Shown: positions 26,913-36,093 of the stretch, one piece after another
Layout: every line of letters begins with the position of its first letter
How positions within the stretch are numbered: the first letter of the stretch is position 1
Assembly: GCA_022402525.1 (NCBI GenBank)
Contig: JAKRSB010000095.1
Span: 62,001-126,000, forward strand
DNA length: 64,000 nucleotides
Reading direction: 5' to 3'
From: Thermosynechococcaceae cyanobacterium MS004
GTDB lineage: Bacteria > Cyanobacteriota > Cyanobacteriia > Thermosynechococcales > Thermosynechococcaceae
Notes under the pieces: generated by a model
Database searches by the model: none
Seen by the model: the letters and a program-made list of their open reading frames with translations, nothing else
Told to the model about the DNA's origin: nothing
Translations under genes and position numbers: made by a program

Positions 26913-27328
26913 TTGTTTTAGACACCAATGTGCTGTCGGAATTAATGAATCCCAAGGGTTCTAGAGTCGTGTATCGCTGGGTTGCGAATCAATCCATCAT
27001 GAGTCTGTTTACGACGACGGTGACTCAGGCAGAGGTTCTATACGGTATTGCATTGCTGCACAATGGTCAACGACGCGATGCTCTAACGCAAGCAGCTCAA
27101 CAAATGTTTGAAGAAGATTTTTCTAGGCGCATTCTCTCCTTTGATAGTGCGGCAGCCGCTGCTTTTGCGCAGGTTGCTGCTACTCGGCGACAAATCGGAA
27201 GCCCTATCTCACAACTTGATGCTCAAATTGCAGGGATCTGCCTTTCGCGGGGCGCTCAGCTTGCAACACGGAATGTCTCTGATTTTCAAGAGTGTGGAAT
27301 TGCAATGATTAATCCTTGGAATAGCTAA
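26909..27328 (+). CDS. PIN-domain toxin (VapC/FitB type)
   Basis: 139 residues, typical of FitB/VapC ribonucleases. The PIN acidic residues are visible: MIVLDTNVLSELMNP (Asp5), TVTQAEVLYGI (Glu about 42), SQLDAQIAGI (Asp about 104) and the later NVSDFQECGI. These chelate Mg2+/Mn2+ for RNA cleavage. It is coupled to the FitA-type antitoxin and lies inside a segment bracketed by two copies of the tilS 3' end. The neighbouring tilS is convergent. Confidence 0.93.
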   Translation: MIVLDTNVLSELMNPKGSRVVYRWVANQSIMSLFTTTVTQAEVLYGIALLHNGQRRDALTQAAQQMFEEDFSRRILSFDSAAAAAFAQVAATRRQIGSPISQLDAQIAGICLSRGAQLATRNVSDFQECGIAMINPWNS

Positions 27329-27418
27329 TCAAGTCACAAGTGTGGCGTGACTTTGTCCGGCAAGGGAATCTATGAGCAGCCATCAGCTCAAGCAGCATTA
27401 TGACCATCGGTTGCCTAC

Positions 27419-28450
27419 TCAACCCTGACTCGCCAGATTCCGCAAGTACAGCCAAGGTCGCCTAACCTCAGCTACGATCATTGCCTTAAACGGATCCGTA
27501 CGATCGCCATTAAAGCCGTGAATCAGCGCAACCGTTTTTTCGATCTGCTCAAAATTCGGTTGGATATTAAGATGCTGCGCGAGCCACTGCCGTAAAGCTC
27601 GGCGCTGAATTGCAAGCACCGACTGCTGCAAAATGCGCTGATCGAGCACCGCACGCGGACAAATAATCGCTAGATCAGAAATCGGTAAATCAGGCATTGC
27701 CAGATCAGGGCATTCAGCCCGCTGAAGTAGCTCACTGGCTTGCTGGTCGAGGTAGGCTGTTTCCGCCTGAAGAATCTCGGCGGTGCGGGCCAGTGCCCCA
27801 TCAATTTGCGGATTAAACTGTTGACGCAGTAAAGGCAATAAATTGAGACGAACTTGATTGCGGCGATAGACCAGATCATCATTCATGCTGTCTTGCCATA
27901 CCGGAAGCGCGAGCTGCTCACAAAAAGCTCCGGTCTGCTGGCGGGTGACGGCAAGCAAGGGTCGAATGAGCTGCACTTGAGCAGAAAGCGATCGCTGCCA
28001 GACCAGCGCCTGTAGCCCATCCATTCCGCTGCCGCGCAGTAGGTTTAGCAATAGCGTCTCCGCGCGATCGCTGGCGGTATGAGCCGTCAACACCGCACTA
28101 AACCCCTGCTCTTGGGCCAGGGTTGTTAAAATCTGGTAGCGCCAGTCTCGCCCCTCCGCCTCTCCCTGCAAGGGCTGAGGTGCGGTGAAGGGATAGAACG
28201 CGAGTCCCCACCGCTGGGCTAAATCAGCAACATATTCTGCGTTGGCGGTGGAATCCGGTGGCCAAAGATGATTGCAATGGGCGATCGCAAGCCTCCAACC
28301 CCACCTTGGCTGCAAATCCCGCAGAATTTGGAGTAAACATAGCGAATCCTGTCCGCCCGAAAACCCTAAAACAAAAGCTTGACCCTTCGACAAAAGATGA
28401 CGCTGCTGGAGCGTTTGCTGAACTGTGGCGTGAAGGGTTGTCCAGGCCAT
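27419..28450 (-). CDS. tilS: tRNA(Ile)-lysidine synthetase TilS
   Basis: 343 residues, the short cyanobacterial form. The PP-loop ATP-pyrophosphatase motif LGFSGGQDSLCLLQIL is near residue 28. The characteristic LTAHTASDRAETLLLNLLRG and DSMNDDLVYRRNQVR segments follow. The enzyme attaches lysine to C34 of the CAU-anticodon tRNA so that it reads AUA as Ile, and is essential. The stop codon is the exact edge of a ~90-bp segment repeated at 26399-26489, so an insertion event regenerated or copied the gene's 3' end. Confidence 0.95.
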   Translation of the reverse strand: MAWTTLHATVQQTLQQRHLLSKGQAFVLGFSGGQDSLCLLQILRDLQPRWGWRLAIAHCNHLWPPDSTANAEYVADLAQRWGLAFYPFTAPQPLQGEAEGRDWRYQILTTLAQEQGFSAVLTAHTASDRAETLLLNLLRGSGMDGLQALVWQRSLSAQVQLIRPLLAVTRQQTGAFCEQLALPVWQDSMNDDLVYRRNQVRLNLLPLLRQQFNPQIDGALARTAEILQAETAYLDQQASELLQRAECPDLAMPDLPISDLAIICPRAVLDQRILQQSVLAIQRRALRQWLAQHLNIQPNFEQIEKTVALIHGFNGDRTDPFKAMIVAEVRRPWLYLRNLASQG

Positions 28451-28628
28451 ACCGCGAGGTCGGCAGCTCCATCAGTATCTTTGCGATCGCTGCTTAAATT
28501 GCGTTACTTGAATCACGTTACTTGAATCGTGCTGCTCTAGCTTGATGAATTGAACCAGAGTGCGTTGCGCCAGAGTTGAATTGTGTCAGAAAGCTTAGCT
28601 TTGTTGAGCAAGCGAGGTTAACGCAAAC

Positions 28629-28730
28629 CTACAGACTTTCTTTTTGATCAGCGAGGGACAGAAAGCAGCCGCAAGCGCAGGCAATCACCCAAAAGCTCAA
28701 TAGTTGACCCGCAAACGTTTCCAGCATCAT
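28629..28730 (-). CDS. Possible 33-aa membrane microprotein
   Basis: A short ATG-initiated frame in the tilS-29104 gap translates to MMLETFAGQLLSFWVIACAC followed by GCFLSLADQKESL. One hydrophobic span with four Cys resembles the size class of small photosynthetic or membrane subunits, but no family is recognised. No strong ribosome site is seen. It could be chance. Confidence 0.3.
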   Translation of the reverse strand: MMLETFAGQLLSFWVIACACGCFLSLADQKESL

Positions 28731-28834
28731 CGGAACGGACTTGTAAACTTTCCTTAATACTATACACCAGTTCCAAGGCGTAAGGCGATCGCAACGCTGG
28801 GTTGAATGCGCTTAACGGGTATCTATGAACTGGT

Positions 28835-28989
28835 ACGTGAGTTCGATGGTGTACTTGAAGCCCCTCACCCCAAACCCCTCGCCCAAAGGCGAGGGGCTTA
28901 AGAAGCTTGATTTTTAATTGCCCCTCCTTCTCCCTAGGGAGAAGGATGAGGGGTGGATGAGGGGCGGTTGTTTTTTGTCGAACTCACGT
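28835..28989 (+). repeat. MITE-like repeat, copy B
   Basis: Forward copy with perfect ends ACGTGAGTTCGA / TCGAACTCACGT. The internal hairpin CCCCTCGCC/GGCGAGGGG is perfect here. The flanks are AACTGGT on the left and, one base after the end, AACTGGT on the right, consistent with a 7-bp target duplication. The rest of the 28451-29103 gap shows a possible microprotein and otherwise nothing. Confidence 0.9.
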
Positions 28990-29103
28990 TAACTGGTATC
29001 TCTCAACTGGCATCTAATGCCTCTTCGAGGATGTGTCATTGAAAACGCAATTCTAGGTAGCCTCTCCGATAGAATGAGATCGACTTAATCTCAATAAAAA
29101 CCT

Positions 29104-29424
29104 ATGAAATTTGCCGGAACTTGGCACATTTACGAGATGGATCAGTGGGAAGAAGAATACTTCAACATGGAGACGCAGGCGTTTATCACGCTGGATGAAT
29201 TGGGGGCAGGTGAATTTCAATTTGGCCTAGTTTCAGGGCAAATTGATGGATTTCTCGCCCCATCCGTTCCCAATGAGCGCTTCGAGTTCACCTGGGAAGG
29301 CAGCGATGAGTCGGATCTTGCCGCCGGAAACGGTTGGCTAGCGCTTAAGGATGCTGACACGATCCAGGGCGTCATTGCCTTTGACTATGGCGATCGCTCA
29401 ACCCTGTTGGCAAAGCGAGTATAA
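29104..29424 (+). CDS. Conserved hypothetical protein, 106 aa
   Basis: A small acidic soluble protein starting MKFAGTWHIYEMDQWEEEYFN. The pattern of Gly-Thr-Trp start, ITLDELGAGEFQFG, FEFTWEGSDESD and a closing DRSTLLAKRV looks like a single beta-barrel (lipocalin-like or immunity-type) fold, but no function is known. The ATG follows an AATAAAAACCT leader without a clear Shine-Dalgarno site. It stands alone between MITE copy B and ilvE. Confidence 0.75.
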   Translation: MKFAGTWHIYEMDQWEEEYFNMETQAFITLDELGAGEFQFGLVSGQIDGFLAPSVPNERFEFTWEGSDESDLAAGNGWLALKDADTIQGVIAFDYGDRSTLLAKRV

Positions 29425-29884
29425 GAAAAACGCTTCAGGCTCTGAGCCATCCCGAAACACGGTGTCATTCCAGAAAACTTTCGCTAATTGCGGTCGCTGC
29501 TGACCTGGCGTAAGCAGCATTTTTAAGCAGTATTTTTTGGCTGTGTTCCTATTGCTGCATTCTCATTAGCCCATTCAAGAGCCCATTGCAAGAGCCCATT
29601 CAAGAGCCCATTCAGGCTGGATGAGCCGCTAGCGATCGCCTCCAAGCTCCCCTGCTTTTCCGCTACGCATCAAGCTTGCCATGCAGCTCTGACTCCCCTA
29701 GGCTAGAAATACTGTCTGGCTTTAATCTTGCGGTTTGGCCTCAGATTTTTACCTCACAGTTTGGCCTGATAGATTGGCCTGACAGTGTGCTCTCACGGCT
29801 TCCCACCCGCACCATTCCTGCGCACCCCTGATCTGCATCACGCCCTAGCCACCACCACGCCCTAATCATTTGCCTGAGTTGCCC
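29425..29884. other. Non-coding gap with short tandem repeats
   Basis: 460 bp before ilvE. It includes several copies of an AGCCCATTCAAG-type repeat (about 29567-29616) and a run of related TTTGGCCT-containing units (about 29730-29780). No gene, RNA or clear promoter is seen. Confidence 0.5.
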
Positions 29885-30796
29885 ATGTATAGCTTTTTGC
29901 CAATCGCCTACTTTGAAAATCAATTCTTGCCCTTTCAAGATGCAAAGCTGTCAATCGCAACTCACGCGCTCCACTATGGTACCGGTGCTTTTGGTGGACT
30001 GCGGGGTATCCCTGACCCTAATAATCCCGAGTACATTCTGCTATTTCGGCTAGATCGTCACGCCCAGCGGCTCAGCCAGAGCGCTAAACTCTTGCAGTTT
30101 GACCTGCCTGCCGCTCAGATTCAGCAAACCATTATCGACTTTGTCCAGAAAAACCAGCCCAAAACACCGTTCTATATTCGGCCATTTGTTTATACCTCTG
30201 ACCTCGGCATTACCCCCAGACTTCACGATATTGAAAAAAGCTTCTTTGTGTACGGCATCGAGCTCGGTGACTATCTCTCCCCAGACGGGGTGCGCTGCCG
30301 CTTTAGCTCTTGGTATCGCCAAGAAGACCGCAGCCTTCCCCTGCGGGGCAAAATTAGCGGGGCCTACATTACCTCCTCTCTGGCCAAAACAGAAGCCATA
30401 GCCTCCGGCTTTGATGAATCCATTTTGCTCAACACCCAAGGCAAAATTAGTGAAGCCTCTGGAATGAATATTTTTGTCGTGCGCAACGGACGTATTTTTA
30501 CCCCAGGCTTTGACCAAGATATTTTAGAAGGCATCACCCGTGACAGCATTGTGCAGGTTGCACGAGATCTAGGCTACGAGGTCGTTGAACGCTCTGTGGA
30601 TAAGTCCGAGCTATTGATTGCCGACGAGGCATTTTTAAGCGGGACTGCTGCTAAAATTACGCCCATCAAACAGATTGAAAACTATACGCTGCCGCTAGAG
30701 CGCCCCGTCACCCATCGGCTCAAAGAAAAAATTACCGCCATTACCGAAAATCGCGAAGCCCAGTATCAAGACTGGGTTTATCGAATTGCGCTCTAG
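29885..30796 (+). CDS. ilvE: Branched-chain amino acid aminotransferase
   Basis: 303 residues from the ATG at 29885 (MYSFLPIAYFENQFLPF), preferred over a TTG 15 bp upstream. It is a class IV PLP aminotransferase: the HALHYGTGAFGGLRG segment, the PLP lysine in GKISGAYITSS, the EASGMNIFVV turn and the later LSGTAAKITPI loop are all present. It catalyses the last step of Ile, Leu and Val synthesis with glutamate as amino donor. No ilv neighbours are adjacent. Confidence 0.94.
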   Translation: MYSFLPIAYFENQFLPFQDAKLSIATHALHYGTGAFGGLRGIPDPNNPEYILLFRLDRHAQRLSQSAKLLQFDLPAAQIQQTIIDFVQKNQPKTPFYIRPFVYTSDLGITPRLHDIEKSFFVYGIELGDYLSPDGVRCRFSSWYRQEDRSLPLRGKISGAYITSSLAKTEAIASGFDESILLNTQGKISEASGMNIFVVRNGRIFTPGFDQDILEGITRDSIVQVARDLGYEVVERSVDKSELLIADEAFLSGTAAKITPIKQIENYTLPLERPVTHRLKEKITAITENREAQYQDWVYRIAL

Positions 30797-31471
<675 letters not shown>

Positions 31472-31522
31472 GGTTCCTAGTTCTAAGGTTCCTAGTTCGG
31501 CTAACTTTTTGACTGTTTGTAG

Positions 31523-31558
31523 GCGAGGGAATCTTGGCGGGTTCCCTCGCTTTGTTTT
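31523..31558 (+). terminator. Rho-independent terminator of petF
   Basis: GCGAGGGAA and TTCCCTCGC form a 9-bp stem with a ~10-base loop, followed by TTTGTTTT. Confidence 0.8.
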
Positions 31559-31651
31559 GGGTGCTTCTGCCTCTTCTTCATCTCTATCTTTCTGGCGCGA
31601 TCGCCCACCCGACTCTTTTTCAAGCCCTAATGTTTTGTCTATGAGCCATCT

Positions 31652-33799
31652 ATGATCGATATTCCGCAGCTTCTGGCTCAATCTTTGTCCCTTCAGCCCG
31701 TGCAGGTACAGAATGCACTGGAGCTGTTTGCAGAGGGGGCAACGGTTCCGTTTGTGGCGCGCTATCGCAAGGAGCGCACGGGCGGCCTAGACGAAATTCA
31801 GCTTCGGGAACTGGAGGAGCGCCATGCTTATTTGATTGAGCTGGAAGCCCGCAAGGCCACCATTTTGGCTGAAATTAACCAGCAGGGGAAGCTAACGGCA
31901 GCGCTGCGCGAAGCCATTGAAGGCTGTCTCCAAAAAACAGAGCTTGAGGATCTGTATCTACCCTATAAGCCCAAGCGCCGCACCCGCGCTATGATTGCCC
32001 GCGAACGGGGGCTGGAGCCGCTGGCTGTCTGGGTTCGATCGCTCAACCATCCCCAGGCTCCAGCGCAGAACTTAACCCTTGAGGCGGCTCGCTACGTCAC
32101 GGCTGAGGTGCCCACCCCCGATGCAGCCCTGAAGGGCGCTTCAGATATCTTGGCTGAGGCGATCGCAGAGCAGGCTGATTTACGCGCTATCCTGCGTCGA
32201 GAGCTGCTCAATACAGGGGTCTTTGTCTCTCGGATGAAGGGCGATCGCCCAGAGGGCAGCACCAAGTATGAGATGTACCGCGCCTTCCAGGCAAAGGTCA
32301 CGCAGATTGCCTCCCATAACCTGCTGGCGCTGTATCGCGGTGAGGCGGAGGGCATTTTGCAGGTAGACATTGAGTTTGAGAGCGATCGCCTGCTGTCAAA
32401 GATTGCCCAGCGCGAAATTAAGACACGCACACCAGAAATCTGTCGTTTCTATGAGGGGGTCATTCAGGACGCTTTCCATCGGCTGATCAAGCCCTCCCTG
32501 CTCAACGAGATTCGGACGGAACAAAAGCGCCTGGCAGACCTTGCCTCCATCGAAACCTTTGAAATCAACCTCCGCCACCTGCTCCTGTCCAGTCCAGCCG
32601 GAATGAAGCCAACCCTGGGCATAGATCCTGGCTTTCGCACAGGCTGTAAGGTGGCCGCCCTAGACCCCACGGGGAAGTTTTTAGAGTACCAGGCTGTTTT
32701 TCCCCATCAGTCTGCTGCCCAGCGGGAAGCTGCCGCTCGCACCCTAAGGCGCATGATTGAGCAGCACCGCATTGAGCTAATTGCGATCGGCAACGGCACC
32801 GCCAGCCGCGAAACCGATGCGTTTGTCGCGGAAGTCTTAAAAGCCCTAGATTCCAAACCCATTAAGGTGATTGTCAGCGAGGCTGGGGCTTCGGTCTATT
32901 CCGCTAGCCCCGTGGCGATCGCCGAGTTTCCAGACCTTGACGTAACGGTACGGGGCGCGATTAGTATTGCCAGACGGCTACAGGACCCCCTCGCCGAGCT
33001 GGTTAAAATTGACCCCAAGGCGATTGGTGTGGGCCAGTACCAGCACGATGTCGATCAAAAATTACTCAAACAAAAGCTCGAAGCCACGGTTGAAAGCTGC
33101 GTCAACTACGTGGGGGTTGACCTCAATACCGCCTCTAAGGAGCTATTGACCTTTGTATCCGGCATCACTGGGGCGATCGCCAATAATATTGTGGCCTACC
33201 GCAACGCCAATGGAGCCTTCACCCAGCGGCGCGAACTCTTAAAAGTAGCCAAACTTGGCCCCAAAGCCTTTGAGCAGTCAGCGGGCTTTTTACGCATTCG
33301 CAACGGCAAAAATCCCCTGGACAATACCGCCGTCCATCCGGAAAGCTACGCGATCGTGGAGCAGATGGCAAAAGACCTGGGCATCACGCGCACCGAAATC
33401 CAACGCATTCCTGAGCAAATTAAGGGCAAATCCCTCAAGCCCTACACCACAGACACCTTGGGAGAGCCTACCCTACGCGATATTTTGGCCGAGCTAGAAA
33501 AGCCAGGGCGCGACCCCCGCGAAGAATTTAAGTACGCTACGTTTCAAGAAAACATTACCGAACTCAAGGATCTCAAGGTCGGCATGTCCCTCGAAGGTGT
33601 CGTCACCAACGTCGCAAACTTTGGTGCCTTTGTGGATATTGGCGTCCATCAGGATGGGCTGGTGCATATTTCGCAAATGGCAGATCGCTTTGTGCAGGAT
33701 CCTAACCAGATTGTCAAAGTCGGGCAGGTCGTGAAGGTGACGGTACTAGAAGTAAACTCAGCGCTAAAGCGGATTAGTCTATCCATGCGTCAGCGCTAG
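31652..33799 (+). CDS. tex: Tex-family RNA-binding transcription accessory protein
   Basis: 715 residues. The N-terminal Tex domain carries the VPFVARYRKERTGGLDE signature. A YqgF/RNase H-like domain follows near residue 320 (PTLGIDPGFRTGCKVAAL), then helix-hairpin-helix repeats and a C-terminal S1 domain (GVVTNVANFGAFVDIGVHQ). Tex/Spt6-like proteins bind nucleic acid and influence transcription; the exact role in cyanobacteria is unsettled. It is transcribed alone, 93 bp beyond the petF terminator. Confidence 0.95.
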   Translation: MIDIPQLLAQSLSLQPVQVQNALELFAEGATVPFVARYRKERTGGLDEIQLRELEERHAYLIELEARKATILAEINQQGKLTAALREAIEGCLQKTELEDLYLPYKPKRRTRAMIARERGLEPLAVWVRSLNHPQAPAQNLTLEAARYVTAEVPTPDAALKGASDILAEAIAEQADLRAILRRELLNTGVFVSRMKGDRPEGSTKYEMYRAFQAKVTQIASHNLLALYRGEAEGILQVDIEFESDRLLSKIAQREIKTRTPEICRFYEGVIQDAFHRLIKPSLLNEIRTEQKRLADLASIETFEINLRHLLLSSPAGMKPTLGIDPGFRTGCKVAALDPTGKFLEYQAVFPHQSAAQREAAARTLRRMIEQHRIELIAIGNGTASRETDAFVAEVLKALDSKPIKVIVSEAGASVYSASPVAIAEFPDLDVTVRGAISIARRLQDPLAELVKIDPKAIGVGQYQHDVDQKLLKQKLEATVESCVNYVGVDLNTASKELLTFVSGITGAIANNIVAYRNANGAFTQRRELLKVAKLGPKAFEQSAGFLRIRNGKNPLDNTAVHPESYAIVEQMAKDLGITRTEIQRIPEQIKGKSLKPYTTDTLGEPTLRDILAELEKPGRDPREEFKYATFQENITELKDLKVGMSLEGVVTNVANFGAFVDIGVHQDGLVHISQMADRFVQDPNQIVKVGQVVKVTVLEVNSALKRISLSMRQR

Positions 33800-33836
33800 C
33801 TCACTCCTTTGAGCGAACCTGCTTTGGTCTTGTCGG

Positions 33837-35156
33837 TCAGGTCGGCAAGCTCAGGGAATTGGGAAGGGCGTTGTGGGATAAGGGACTGGGGAGCTTACTG
33901 GCAGATTGATTAAAGGGTTTACCGAAAGGCTTGCGGTAATCCAGCGCATTCAGGACTTTGATGCGTTCTGAGAAGGTTTCATGAAACTGTTCTAGACACT
34001 GGCACAGCCAGTCAATATAGGCTGGCCAGCGAGCGGTGCTGTCTAAGTCTGCGTCCTGTTCACCGTAGATGACACAATTCGGCGCATCGGTCTGGGCATC
34101 CCAGGCCAGCGGCGCGTCAATTTCTGCCTCAACCAGATCCTGACGCTCCCATAAAAGACCCAGGTAGGCTTGTGCATCTTCATCACAGAGGTGCAGCCCC
34201 ACCTGAAGACTATTGTCTGCCCGATGAATCGCTGCATAAAGCCGAAACCCAGCACGACCGATCGCAAATCCAATGCGATCGCCAGGAACCGGAGCGCTAG
34301 GTTTTACAATACTGCCGCGCTGCTCTAGGGCGTCACAGAGGCTTATCCAAAAGGCTAGATTTTGCTGCTCTTGTTCGCTGAGGGGTTCAGGCGGGGGTTC
34401 GGGCTGATGCTCTAGTTCTGCCTGCAATGCTTCAAGGAGCGTCGGTGCTGGCTCGTCAAGGGGGGGATTTGCTAAATCTTCAAGCGCTTCTAAATCCCCA
34501 AGCACTTCTGAATCTTCGATCTTCTCTGGATCGATCTCTCCTGGCTCTATCTCCTCTAGACCTATTTTCTCTGGATGCCAACCCATTGCCGCTGAGGTCG
34601 CCTGCCCAGAAGCTAAGGCGATCGCCTCCATCGGGTCTTGAACCTCTTTTGCAGGAGTTGCAGCGGGAGCCACAAGCTTAAAGTTAGCGGCCATCGCAGA
34701 GGAGCCAATGCGCCATAGCTCGATTTCTAAGCCAAAGAATTGAACCTCAGCCTGGGTGACTTGATTAAGCCAGATGAGGGCAGCGCGATGCTCCGGCAAA
34801 AACGTGCTGGCAATCCACACAATTGCTGAGGCGTTGATGTCTGCTGCATCGGTCAGCAACCGACCAAGATAATGCTCATCGGTTGGCTCTAGCTGATTGC
34901 CCACTAGCACCCATCGACCCGTTGCAACATCTCGACAGAGCAAGTCAGACTGAAGCGCTTCAGCTTGGGTTCCATCCAGCACCACTTCTAGCTCTAGCCC
35001 AACGGCTTCCCCCAAGAGCTGCATGTTGTCCTCCTGGGTCAGCCAGTGAATGAAATCCTGATCTTCGTTGCGCCAGTAGTAACGCGGATCTAGTTTTTCA
35101 AGGCGGCCTAAGGGTGGTTTTGCAGGTTGCTCAGACGGCAGTTGCTCAGATGGCAT
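33837..35156 (-). CDS. DUF4268 domain protein
   Basis: 439 residues. The N-terminal ~150 residues (DPRYYWRNEDQDFIHWL, then DLLCRDVATGRWVLVGNQLE and the ADINASAIVWIA strand) resemble the nuclease-like fold that accompanies DUF4268. A low-complexity acidic linker (residues ~180-260) has Glu-Ile-Asp-Pro repeats. The C-terminal DUF4268 region (~265-410) starts LAFWISLCDALEQRG and ends near FHETFSERI. Such proteins are sometimes linked to defence loci, but no partner is adjacent. The start MPSEQLPSEQ itself contains a five-residue repeat. Confidence 0.82.
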   Translation of the reverse strand: MPSEQLPSEQPAKPPLGRLEKLDPRYYWRNEDQDFIHWLTQEDNMQLLGEAVGLELEVVLDGTQAEALQSDLLCRDVATGRWVLVGNQLEPTDEHYLGRLLTDAADINASAIVWIASTFLPEHRAALIWLNQVTQAEVQFFGLEIELWRIGSSAMAANFKLVAPAATPAKEVQDPMEAIALASGQATSAAMGWHPEKIGLEEIEPGEIDPEKIEDSEVLGDLEALEDLANPPLDEPAPTLLEALQAELEHQPEPPPEPLSEQEQQNLAFWISLCDALEQRGSIVKPSAPVPGDRIGFAIGRAGFRLYAAIHRADNSLQVGLHLCDEDAQAYLGLLWERQDLVEAEIDAPLAWDAQTDAPNCVIYGEQDADLDSTARWPAYIDWLCQCLEQFHETFSERIKVLNALDYRKPFGKPFNQSASKLPSPLSHNALPNSLSLPT

Positions 35157-35307
35157 CAGGGCGATCGCTCTTGTCGGGGGTTCTCTTCTAGATCCTATAG
35201 CGCTATTCCCCTCCTTGGGACAATGCAGGGGATTGATCTAAACAGCCAGAAAATAATCCCCTGCATTAATCCCCGGCATTAATCCCCCGGCTGAGCACGG
35301 CATCGCA

Positions 35308-35883
35308 CTAGCGCATCGTTTCAGGAATCCACTTTTGAAAGGTTTCTAGATGCCCCCAATAGCCCAAGTAGCCAATAAACGCCCAGATAGCTGCAGCGCC
35401 CAGTAATACCGCTGCACCGATAATTCGCCAAGTGCGATTGGTTCTGAAATACAGCAGCGTGGGTGTGGCCGCCACGCCGCCCAGTCCTGTCAAAATAAAG
35501 CCCAACCCAGCCACCAAGGGCTGGCGGGTCAGCTCCAGATTGATAATCCGCGCCCCTACCACTATCGAAACAAGACCCGCAAAAAATGCGTAGATCCCCA
35601 GGGAGATGAGATCCCATCCCGTCGCAAGACAGACAGCGGCGCTGATCAGCAAAATTCCAAATAAAATACTCGTTTCACCAAAGGCGATGTTGTAGCTGCC
35701 GCCAATGGGCCAGGTAAAGGTCATGTGCAGCCCAGTGACGAAGGCGATCGCCCCGGATACCCCAAACCCAGGAACCCACTGTTTTGCAGAAGAATGTCCT
35801 ACCCCCTGATACACAAACCCAGCCAGCAGGACTAGCCCCGCAACCATATTGATCAGCATTAAGGTGATGTAGTCAATAAACAT
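35308..35883 (-). CDS. DUF981 family membrane protein
   Basis: 191 residues with six hydrophobic segments and no large soluble domain. It matches the DUF981 family (LMLINMVAGLVLLAGFV; SGAIAFVTGLHMTFTWPIGG; FGETSILFGILLISAAVCLA). The function is unknown; the conserved His/Thr/Trp near the second helix hints at ligand or metal contact. The start ATG follows a weak AGGGAGC on the coding strand. It is monocistronic. Confidence 0.85.
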   Translation of the reverse strand: MFIDYITLMLINMVAGLVLLAGFVYQGVGHSSAKQWVPGFGVSGAIAFVTGLHMTFTWPIGGSYNIAFGETSILFGILLISAAVCLATGWDLISLGIYAFFAGLVSIVVGARIINLELTRQPLVAGLGFILTGLGGVAATPTLLYFRTNRTWRIIGAAVLLGAAAIWAFIGYLGYWGHLETFQKWIPETMR

Positions 35884-35995
35884 GCAATGTGCTCCCTAGT
35901 GTCCAGACTTATGACTTTATATCGCTGCGACCTGTAGATTCAACGGACGCTGACGCTGAGTCTTTGCCTCAGCATTGCTAAATTAGTAATCTACT

Positions 35996-36055
35996 CACAT
36001 CATCCCTAGACACATCGTCCCTAGGCACATCGTCTCTAGACACATCGTCCCTAGG
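35996..36055. repeat. 15-bp tandem repeat, four units
   Basis: Four units of CACATCGTCCCTAGG type end right at the start region of the FAD-dependent oxidoreductase gene. They are non-coding unless translation begins upstream. Confidence 0.8.
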
Positions 36056-36093
36056 TAATGATGCGATCGCCCAGATTCTCCAGGATACCGACT

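Noticed and set aside
27329-27418. attC site after the FitA/VapC pair
   Set aside because: Inverted segments (GTCAC/GTGAC) are present but there are no RYYYAAC/GTTRRRY boxes at suitable distance.
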